Below the pieces are notes generated by a model, which searched no databases, was not told the origin of the DNA, and was given only the letters and a program-made list of their open reading frames with translations. Shown here one piece after another: positions 56,354 through 64,000 of a stretch of DNA of 64,000 nt. Numbering within the stretch: the first letter of the stretch is position 1; each line of letters starts with the position of its first letter. The stretch is from Mycolicibacterium parafortuitum (GTDB lineage: Bacteria; Actinomycetota; Actinomycetes; Mycobacteriales; Mycobacteriaceae): the NCBI RefSeq assembly GCF_002086815.1, contig NZ_MVID01000030.1, positions 1 to 64,000 of the forward strand, read 5' to 3'. The translations under genes and the position numbers were made by a program.

Positions 56354-57727
56354 TTAGTCGTCGTCGCCCGAGTCCCCGATGCGGCCCGCGGTGCCGTCGG
56401 CTCCGTCGGCACCCGAGCTGCCGCCGAGCCCCCCGGAACCACCGGTTCCGCCGACGCCGCCGGTGGCCTCGCCGGTCCCACCCGGCTCGGCCGGGATGGT
56501 GGCGTCACCGCCATCACCGCCGTCACCGCCCTTGCCGAAGAAGATGCCGCCGCGACCGCCGTCGCCCCCGTCGCCGCCGTACGCATCCTCGTCGGAGACA
56601 TCCTCGTCGTCGCCCAGGACGATGGCGAGGCCGCCGTCGCCGCCGCGGCCACCCTTGCCGATGATCCCCGCGTACGCGCCGTCACCGCCGTGTCCGCCTT
56701 CAGCCTGGCCGTTGTCGGCATCGCCGACACCGCCGTTGCCGCCCCAGCCGCCGTCGCCGACGTAGGTGGCACCGCCGCCACCACCGTCCCCGCCGACCGC
56801 GTCGGCGTCGTCGTAGGCCCAGCCGTCGCCGCCGGTGCCACCGTCGCCGCCGTCGCCGACGTAGGTCAATCCGCCCTGGCCGGCGTTCCCGCCCCACGCG
56901 ATGGTGCCGTCCTCATAGGCGATGCCCCGGCCGCCGTCGCCGCCCTGGCCGCCGGCGCCCACGACCGCGTTCCCCCCGGTGCCGCCTTCACCTGCGTAGG
57001 CATTGCCGTAGTAGGACTCCGCATCTCCGCCGTAGCCGGCATCGCCACCGTTGCCGCCGAAGAGGCCGCCTCGGCCGCCGTTGCCGCCCCAACCGCCTTC
57101 GGCGTCGTTGTCCTCCGGATCCTCGTACTCCAGCTCGTTGACGTCGTCGCCGCCGTAACCGCCCCAGCCGCCGTTACCGAACAGGATTCCGCCGCGGCCG
57201 CCGTTGCCGCCGTCGGTGGCGGCCCACTTCTCGCCGGTCTCTTCGTCGTAGGAGGCGTCGAGTCCGTTGCCGCCGTCACCGCCGTTGCCGAACAGGAACC
57301 CGGCGTTACCGCCGTCCCAGCCGTAGCGGCCGTCGCCGCCGTTGCCCCAGAGCAGGCCGGCGTTGCCGCCACGGCACGCGCTGCCCTCGCAGTCCTCGGC
57401 GGCGTCGAACCCGTTACCGATCAGCCATCCGCCGGGGCCGATGACGGGCCGCAACGCGGGGTTGGCCGACGCGAGCGCCGGCGGGGTGGGATTCCCGCCG
57501 GAGCCGAGCAGCGTCACACAGTTCTGCGCCACCCCGGTCAGGCATTCCGGCGCGAGCGCCGACTCGGTCGAGACCAGCTGCACGTCCATCGCGACGCGGG
57601 GCGCGCGGTCGGTGTCCGCCCCCGTCGTCAGCCCGATTCCGGCACCGACCATCGCGGTGCCGAACATCCCCACCGCCAAGCAGCGACGGACCGAGCCCGC
57701 CGACCCCGAGTGCGCGAGTTTCGCCAT
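56354..57727 (-). CDS. PGRS-like glycine-rich exported protein without PE domain
   Basis: 457 residues. N-terminal signal/transmembrane-like segment (RRCLAVGMFGTAMVGAGIGL, about 15-35), a unique region to about 105 with two possible disulfides (CLTGVAQNC; CEGSAC), then about 330 residues of GGxGG / GNGGDGG repeats, interrupted by Asp/Glu-rich inserts. The tail is GDSGDDD. PE_PGRS proteins of pathogenic mycobacteria have this repeat type behind a PE domain; no PE domain is present. The Gly-Gly-x pattern fits a polyglycine-II/beta-roll-like fold, and the many Asp residues allow calcium binding. ATG 57725-57727 with TTGGGGG upstream. Probably exported or cell-wall associated; function unknown. 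Confidence 0.8.
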   Translation of the reverse strand: MAKLAHSGSAGSVRRCLAVGMFGTAMVGAGIGLTTGADTDRAPRVAMDVQLVSTESALAPECLTGVAQNCVTLLGSGGNPTPPALASANPALRPVIGPGGWLIGNGFDAAEDCEGSACRGGNAGLLWGNGGDGRYGWDGGNAGFLFGNGGDGGNGLDASYDEETGEKWAATDGGNGGRGGILFGNGGWGGYGGDDVNELEYEDPEDNDAEGGWGGNGGRGGLFGGNGGDAGYGGDAESYYGNAYAGEGGTGGNAVVGAGGQGGDGGRGIAYEDGTIAWGGNAGQGGLTYVGDGGDGGTGGDGWAYDDADAVGGDGGGGGATYVGDGGWGGNGGVGDADNGQAEGGHGGDGAYAGIIGKGGRGGDGGLAIVLGDDEDVSDEDAYGGDGGDGGRGGIFFGKGGDGGDGGDATIPAEPGGTGEATGGVGGTGGSGGLGGSSGADGADGTAGRIGDSGDDD

Positions 57728-58478
57728 TGAAGACCCCCAACTGTTTCGTGCCCGCCGAGCTGCTGTGGCGGGATGGTGTGCGCCGGGACGTTCCCGCGCC
57801 AAATGCACAGTAAGTTCCCAGCTGGCTAATCGTCAGGCAAACACTCAGATCTGTTGATGGGGATTCTCGCCGCGCTGGGTCAGAAGCTAAATGCGCGTGG
57901 TTGCACTGCTTTATCCATGGCTCCGCGGGGCGCCCAGACCCTCACTGATTGAAGCAGCAAACAGTTGATTGTTTAAAGCAAACTTTCACCCAGGCTCGCG
58001 CGCAGCGTTGACCCCGGCCCGTCGGCCCGTCCGGCGCACACGCCGGCGTTCTGGTGAGTCCCCCAACCCCCGTGGTGATGTCGAGCACATCCGCTACCGC
58101 GAACAATATCTACGAGCGCGTCGACAGCAAACGCTTTCGGTGGAGAAAAGTCGGAATTGTCCGTCTGGAGCAGCGCGCGGGCGCACAGAGCGGACATCCA
58201 GCGAAATCGTGATCCGCGATACGAATACGCACCCGCCGGAGCGATCGTCTCCATCGGTTCTCCGGGCGGCTCTTTGCACCACATCGGCCGCTGGTGGCAC
58301 ACTGGCCAGGTGCTTTACGCGCAGTGGCGATTTTTCTACGGGTACCGATCCGCGGTGCCCGTGGCATAGCTGCTTCCCATCAGCCCCGCGGTCCGCTTCT
58401 GCGATCCGGGGCTCGTCTCTTTGTTGAGGCCCGACAGCGGAGCGATCAGGGCCGACACAACGAGAATCGGAGACCAAG
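57728..58478. other. 751-bp intergenic region
   Basis: Divergent upstream DNA of the PGRS-like gene and chorismate mutase. It includes an A+T-rich stretch around 57950-57990 with repeated GCAAAC and AAACA/TGTTT. Short frames (for example 58157-58369 on +, just before the hairpin at 58382) lack ribosome sites and family likeness. A stable small RNA ending at the 58382-58413 hairpin is possible but unproven. Confidence 0.45.
58382..58413 (+). terminator. Terminator-like hairpin upstream of chorismate mutase
   Basis: AGCCCCG (58382-58388) and CGGGGCT (58407-58413), extended by GG/CC pairs, followed by CGTCTCTTTGTT. Since no supported gene precedes it on the plus strand, it implies an unseen transcript or a leader of the chorismate mutase mRNA. 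Confidence 0.5.
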
Positions 58479-58754
58479 ATGACCACGCCTGCAGGGACGG
58501 AAACCGCCCAGTTGCCCGATATCGACGAGCTGCGCCAGGAGATCGACCGCCTCGACGCGACGATCCTCGAGGCCATTCAGCGCCGCACCGAGGTGTCCCA
58601 GATGATCGGCAAGGCCCGGATGGCCTCCGGCGGCACCCGTCTGGTGCACAGCCGGGAGATGAAGGTCATCGAGCGCTACAGCGTGCTCGGCGAGGAAGGC
58701 AAGAACCTCGCGATGCTGCTGCTGCGCCTCGGCCGCGGACGCCTCGGCCACTGA
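58479..58754 (+). CDS. Chorismate mutase (intracellular AroQ-delta type)
   Basis: 91 residues, nearly the length of M. tuberculosis Rv0948c. All-helical AroQ fold: IDELRQEIDRLDATILEAIQRRTEVSQMIGKARM (about 14-47), with the active-site Arg in the first helix and Lys in IGKARM; the C-terminal RLGRGRLGH is the part that docks on DAHP synthase. Converts chorismate to prephenate for Phe and Tyr. The family is weakly active alone and is activated by complex formation with AroG, allowing feedback control. GGAG lies 6 bases before the ATG. Confidence 0.93.
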   Translation: MTTPAGTETAQLPDIDELRQEIDRLDATILEAIQRRTEVSQMIGKARMASGGTRLVHSREMKVIERYSVLGEEGKNLAMLLLRLGRGRLGH

Positions 58755-58766
58755 CGCGATTTCGGC

Positions 58767-58797
58767 GTAGTTCGTCAACGTCAGCATGACCAACTAC
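58767..58797. terminator. Terminator between chorismate mutase and the acyltransferase
   Basis: Stem GTAGTTcGTCA (58767-58777) and TGACcAACTAC (58787-58797), one internal mismatch, 9-nt loop. Between convergent genes, 8 bp from the acyltransferase stop. Confidence 0.65.
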
Positions 58798-58804
58798 ACC
58801 CGAA

Positions 58805-60820
58805 TCACTTCGTCTTGAGCGCCTCGACCAGCCACGGGGTCAGCCATTCGACTGCTTCCGGGGTCGGGTGCACGCCGTCGCTGCGCACCCGGAGCCCGTC
58901 GACCTTCGTCTGGTAGTACCCGTTGGGGCTGAGCTTCTTGTTCAGGTCGAGCACCGTCGCGTTGGGCCGCTTCTCGACGGCGTTGCGCACCATGGTGTTC
59001 CAGCGCTCGACGCGTTTGGGCTGATCCTCCGGATAGAGGCTGCCGTCCGGCTTCTCGGCCCGCCGGTTGTACGGCTCGGTCGCGACGACCAGTCGCGCAC
59101 CCGTGGAACCGAGGATGTCGAGTGCACGGTTGAGTTCGCCTTCGAGGTACGCGTCGTAGCCAGGCTCGCCGATATGGGTCCAGGAACCCTCGTTCATCCG
59201 GTCGACGACCTCCCACCGCCCGACCATCAGCAGCACCACGTCGGGTTTCGCGTAGCCGATCCGCTGCGCCCACCGCGCCGGCCATTCGTCGCACTCCGGT
59301 TTCTGCGGCAGTTCCTGTCCGACGTACTCGTAGGGCCCGCCGCGCGCGATGCCACACCCGATGGTGGTGAAATCGGAGAAGTCCAGCCCTGGCGTATCGG
59401 GCAGGTAGCGCATCATCGTCCACGCGATCGAGTCGCCGAACACCGCCACCCGCAGATCTCCCGGCGCGAGCGGTTTCGGCGCACGCGTCACCTCCACCGG
59501 GATCTCGGGCGCCACCAGTGCGGCGTTGTCGATCATCGGACCTGGCTGCGGGGTCTCGGGGAGCACCCGCACCGGCAATACCGTCATCGCGACCACCGCG
59601 GCCGTCGCCGCGGTCGCCCCGGCCAGCGGCAGCATCGGCACGAACGCCGGGCGCCACTCCCGGATCGGTTGTTCGATCGCCCACCACGAGACCGCCGCGA
59701 CAGCCACCGTCGCAGCGCAGCGCAGCGCGAACAGCTGCCAGCCCGAGGTTCCGGTGCGTTCACCGTTGAGCAGCAGGAAGATCGGCCAGTGCCACAGGTA
59801 CACGCCGTAGGAGATCGCACCGAGCCCGACGAGCGGGCCGACCGACAGCAGTCGCGCGACCGGGCCTTCCTGGGCGAGGGCGACCGGCGCGATGACCAGG
59901 ATCGCGGCCAGCGCGACGACGATGAGCAGTCCGCTGCGGAACTCCTCGACGCTGCCCGTGGCGATGCGTGCGGCCAGGAACAGCACCACGAGGCCGATCA
60001 CCGGCAGCGTCCACGCCACCCAGCGCGCCCAGCGGGACCGGAACATCTCCAGTCCGGCGGTCAGTCCGCGCCAGTCCCGGACCAGCAACGCCGCCGCGGC
60101 GGCGCCGACGAGCAGCGCCTGGACGCGGGTGTCGGTGCCGAAGTAGACGCGGTTGAGTGTCGCGTCCGAACTCAGTGCCATCGTCGCGGCTGCGGACGCG
60201 ACGACGCCGCCGGTCGCGAGGACGAACACCGTCGTGCGCACCGCGCGCTGTGACAACGTCACCCCGCGCCGGTACGCGATCGCGCCGAGCGCGGCGATGA
60301 CCCCGGCGATCAGCAGCGGCCACAGCACGTAGTACTGCTCCTCCACCGCCAGCGACCAGGTGTGCTGCAGCGGCGACGGAGGCGCCCCCTGGGAGAAGTA
60401 GTCGGTGCGCTGCGCGACGAACACCCAGTTCGACATCCAGAACAGGGTCGCCACGGCGTCCTCGCGCAGGGTCGCGGTGGACTCCGGTGAGAACAGTTCC
60501 CGCAGCGCGACGACGGACAGCACCATGACCACCAGTGCGGGCAGCAGCCGGCGGGCCCGGCGAACCCAGAAGCCTTTCAAGCCGATTCGGCCTGTCCGGC
60601 CGATCTCGTCGAGCAGCAGCGAGGTGATCAGGAATCCGCTCAGCACGAAGAAGACGTCGACGCCGAGGAAGCCGCCGGACAGACCGGGGACGCCGCCGTG
60701 GTCGGCGAGCACCAACGCGACGGCGATCGCCCGGATACCGTCGAGCGCCGGGATCGACTGCCCCGGCCCGACATACCGCCGCGGGCCCACGCGTATCGGC
60801 GCCGCACTCACGGCTGTCAC
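58805..60820 (-). CDS. OafA-type O-acyltransferase with C-terminal SGNH domain
   Basis: 671 residues. N-terminal acyltransferase-3 domain with about 10-11 transmembrane helices (about 20-400). Family motifs: ALDGIRAIAVALVLADH (catalytic His), GGFLGVDVFFVLSGFLIT, FWVRRARRLLPAL, HTWSLAVEEQYYVLWPLL, GAISYGVYLWHWPIFLLL. After a helix-linker, an extracytoplasmic SGNH domain (about 450-671) has GDSIAW (Ser nucleophile block) and the Asp-His pair SDGVHPTPEA. Such proteins acetylate or succinylate cell-wall sugars, glycolipids or peptidoglycan. GTG start at 60818-60820 with GAGGAGG 10 bases upstream. Target unknown. Confidence 0.88.
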   Translation of the reverse strand: MTAVSAAPIRVGPRRYVGPGQSIPALDGIRAIAVALVLADHGGVPGLSGGFLGVDVFFVLSGFLITSLLLDEIGRTGRIGLKGFWVRRARRLLPALVVMVLSVVALRELFSPESTATLREDAVATLFWMSNWVFVAQRTDYFSQGAPPSPLQHTWSLAVEEQYYVLWPLLIAGVIAALGAIAYRRGVTLSQRAVRTTVFVLATGGVVASAAATMALSSDATLNRVYFGTDTRVQALLVGAAAAALLVRDWRGLTAGLEMFRSRWARWVAWTLPVIGLVVLFLAARIATGSVEEFRSGLLIVVALAAILVIAPVALAQEGPVARLLSVGPLVGLGAISYGVYLWHWPIFLLLNGERTGTSGWQLFALRCAATVAVAAVSWWAIEQPIREWRPAFVPMLPLAGATAATAAVVAMTVLPVRVLPETPQPGPMIDNAALVAPEIPVEVTRAPKPLAPGDLRVAVFGDSIAWTMMRYLPDTPGLDFSDFTTIGCGIARGGPYEYVGQELPQKPECDEWPARWAQRIGYAKPDVVLLMVGRWEVVDRMNEGSWTHIGEPGYDAYLEGELNRALDILGSTGARLVVATEPYNRRAEKPDGSLYPEDQPKRVERWNTMVRNAVEKRPNATVLDLNKKLSPNGYYQTKVDGLRVRSDGVHPTPEAVEWLTPWLVEALKTK

Positions 60821-60997
60821 TGTCGGCGGTCCTCCTCGCTGTCCGAGCAACGAAGTCTATGGGCGCGCGGGCAGCGGATCCGGAAGGCGCGCGGGGGTCC
60901 CGAGATCTCGGCCGAGCAGACACAAACTCGGGCGAGTCGCGCGCGTGTCATGCGAGTTCGCGCCTGCTCGCGGGCGGGAGGTGACCCCCAGCTCGCG

Positions 60998-62446
60998 CTA
61001 CTTCGTGAGCGCGATGTACTTCGTGTCGAGGTACTCCTCGATGCCCTCGGTACCACCCTCGCGGCCGAAGCCGGACTCCTTGATGCCGCCGAACGGTGCG
61101 GCGGCATCGGAGATCACGCCGCGGTTGACGCCGACCATGCCGGATTCGATGCCCTCGGCGACCCGCAGCGCCCGATCCAGCGACTGCGTGTAGACGTAGG
61201 CGGCCAGGCCGTATTCGGTGTTGTTGGCCGCGGCGATGCCCTCTTCCTCGGTGTCGAACCCGGCGATCGGGGCGACCGGACCGAACACCTCTTCTTTGAG
61301 GATGCGGGCGTCGGCGGGGACGTCGGTCAGCACGGTGGCGGGGTAGAAGTTCCCCGGACCGCCGGGGGCGACGCCGCCGACGGCGACGGTGGCACCGCGC
61401 GAGACCGCGTCCGAGACGAGCTCGGTGACGGTGGCGACCTGCTTGGAGTTGATCAGCGGGCCCAGCGTGGACTTCTCGTCGAGGCCCTTGCCGAGGGTGA
61501 ATTCGCTCATCCGCTTGACGAACTTGTCGGTGAACTCCTCGCGCACCGCGTTGGCGACATGGAACCGGTTCGCCGCGGTGCAGGCCTCACCGCCGTTGCG
61601 CATCTTGGCCAGGATCGCGCCGTCGACCGCCGCGTCGACGTCGGCGTCGTCGAACACGATGAACGGCGCGTTGCCGCCGAGCTCCATCGACGTGCGCAGC
61701 AGCTTGTCCGCCGACTGCTTCACCAGTGCCTTGCCGACGCCGGTCGACCCGGTGAAGGTCAGCTTGCGCAGCCGGCCGTCGTTGATCAGCGCCTCGGTGA
61801 CCGGGCCGGGGCTGCTGGTCGGCAGCACCGAGAGCACGCCCTTGGGCAGGCCGGCCTCGTCCATCAGCTTGGCCAGCAGCAGCATCGTCAGCGGCGTCTC
61901 CTGGGCCGGCTTGACGATCATCGTGCAGCCGGCGGCGAACGCCGGGCCCATCTTGCGGGTGCCCATCGCCAGCGGGAAGTTCCACGGGGTGATCGCGTAG
62001 CAGGGGCCGACGGCCTGCTTCGTGACCAGGATGCGGCCGGTGCCCGCCGGAGCCGCGGTGTAGCGGCCCTCGATGCGCACGGCCTCCTCGGCGAACCAGC
62101 GGAAGAACTCGGCGCCGTAGGCGACCTCGCCCTTGCTCTCGGCGACCACCTTGCCCATCTCCAGGGTCATCAGCGCGGCGATGTCGTCGGCGCGGGCGGT
62201 GATGGTCTCGAAGACCGCCCGCAGGATCTCGCCGCGCTTGCGCGCCGGCGTCGCGGCCCACTCCCCCTGCACGGCACATGCGGCGTCCAGCGCCGCCCGC
62301 GCGTCGTCGGCGGTGGCGTCGGCGACCGACGTCAGCACCGTGTCGTCGCTGGGATCCAGCACGTCGAACCGGCTCGCGGCCTCGCGCTGCTCACCACCGA
62401 TCCACAGGCCCGTCGGTACCGATGCCAGCAGCGCGGAAGTATCCAT
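60998..62446 (-). CDS. gabD: Aldehyde dehydrogenase, succinate-semialdehyde dehydrogenase-like
   Basis: 482 residues, class I ALDH fold. Motifs: ITPWNFPLAMGTRKMGPAFAAGCTMIVKPAQETP (about 150-185), FTGSTGVGK (about 229-237), catalytic Glu in MELGGNAPFIVFDDAD (about 254-269), catalytic Cys in NGGEACTAANRFHV (about 285-298), EEVFGPVAPI and FGGIKESGFGREGG. The pattern ACTAANR and length match GabD-type enzymes that oxidise succinate semialdehyde to succinate, bypassing alpha-ketoglutarate dehydrogenase. Divergent from pgi across 50 bp. Substrate assignment is by family likeness; related semialdehydes are possible. Confidence 0.85.
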   Translation of the reverse strand: MDTSALLASVPTGLWIGGEQREAASRFDVLDPSDDTVLTSVADATADDARAALDAACAVQGEWAATPARKRGEILRAVFETITARADDIAALMTLEMGKVVAESKGEVAYGAEFFRWFAEEAVRIEGRYTAAPAGTGRILVTKQAVGPCYAITPWNFPLAMGTRKMGPAFAAGCTMIVKPAQETPLTMLLLAKLMDEAGLPKGVLSVLPTSSPGPVTEALINDGRLRKLTFTGSTGVGKALVKQSADKLLRTSMELGGNAPFIVFDDADVDAAVDGAILAKMRNGGEACTAANRFHVANAVREEFTDKFVKRMSEFTLGKGLDEKSTLGPLINSKQVATVTELVSDAVSRGATVAVGGVAPGGPGNFYPATVLTDVPADARILKEEVFGPVAPIAGFDTEEEGIAAANNTEYGLAAYVYTQSLDRALRVAEGIESGMVGVNRGVISDAAAPFGGIKESGFGREGGTEGIEEYLDTKYIALTK

Positions 62447-62483
62447 ACCTTCATCATTTACCCCTTCGTCCGCCGGCCCGCAC

Positions 62484-62489
62484 TAGGGT
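62484..62489 (+). promoter_or_regulatory. -10 element for a leaderless pgi transcript
   Basis: TAGGGT (TAnnnT form) with 7 nt to the pgi ATG and no Shine-Dalgarno sequence in between. This is the usual layout of mycobacterial leaderless genes. Confidence 0.5.
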
Positions 62490-62496
62490 TCTTCAC

Positions 62497-64000
<1,504 letters not shown>

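Noticed and set aside
54354..56357. 667-codon plus-strand frame opposite uvrD1
   Set aside because: Antisense shadow; all helicase motifs are on the minus strand.
56312..57730. Ala/Val-rich plus-strand frame opposite the glycine-rich gene
   Set aside because: Gly codons read backwards give Ala/Pro/Thr/Val; no start signal or family. The minus-strand frame has a signal-like segment, a ribosome site and a terminator.
57969..58427. 152-codon plus-strand frame before chorismate mutase
   Set aside because: Arg/Ser/Pro-rich, no ribosome site or family likeness, and it runs through the terminator hairpin.

Overview
The window is a G+C-rich actinobacterial chromosome segment, almost certainly from a fast-growing mycobacterium (Mycolicibacterium type). 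The evidence is an MspA-family porin, the MprAB-PepD-MoaB2 envelope-stress locus, PerM, a chorismate mutase of the secondary AroQ type, GTG/TTG starts, leaderless-looking promoters, and a backbone that follows, as I recall it, the M. tuberculosis order from pgi (Rv0946c) to the rimJ/moeA1/galU group (Rv0993-Rv0996), read in the opposite direction.

Layout. 0-9 kb: tRNA-Ala(CGC); a membrane protein of the Glp-receptor type with its gephyrin-like MoeA partner, RimJ and GalU; 5-formyl-THF cyclo-ligase; a CIRCE-controlled zinc-ribbon/polyserine chaperone; a SAF-domain protein; MscL; an MspA-like porin with an altered constriction loop; and a 52-residue small protein. 9-13.4 kb: moaB2, pepD, mprB, mprA and rpmF, with MprA-box-like repeats before both mprA and pepD. 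13.6-22.1 kb: a tightly overlapping six-gene operon (AtuA-like, two acyl-CoA dehydrogenases, biotin-dependent acyl-CoA carboxylase alpha and beta, enoyl-CoA hydratase) that looks like an Atu/Liu-type branched acyl-CoA pathway. 22.1-26.4 kb: a DUF1707 protein, five tandem copies of a 61-bp repeat, and a VWA/MoxR-AAA pair.

26.5-38.3 kb is an accessory catabolic island absent from the M. tuberculosis backbone at this point. It holds an amidohydrolase, an alpha/beta hydrolase, a RidA-family enamine deaminase, a LigB-type extradiol dioxygenase, an FAH-family hydrolase, a complete branched-chain-amino-acid-type ABC importer (LivFGMHJ), an IS4-transposase-N-terminal-like gene flanked by 19-bp inverted repeats, and two overlapping GntR/FCD regulators. 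ATTGGT-type direct repeats occur in front of both the importer and the regulators, so one regulatory circuit may control the island. I infer uptake and ring cleavage of a nitrogen-containing aromatic compound; the substrate is unknown.

38.3-53 kb: an LpqN-type lipoprotein, purH-purN, perM, the DUF5336 division-associated protein, sfnG, an LLM oxidoreductase and a thiolase-like protein (both of the latter preceded by KstR-consensus sites), then an unrecognised two-gene P-loop ATPase operon whose promoter lies under a perfect 22-bp palindrome, then sucD-sucC. 52-64 kb: an M23 peptidase with a small membrane protein, uvrD1, a PGRS-like glycine-rich protein without a PE domain, chorismate mutase, an OafA-type acyltransferase, a succinate-semialdehyde-type aldehyde dehydrogenase, and pgi, which runs off the end.
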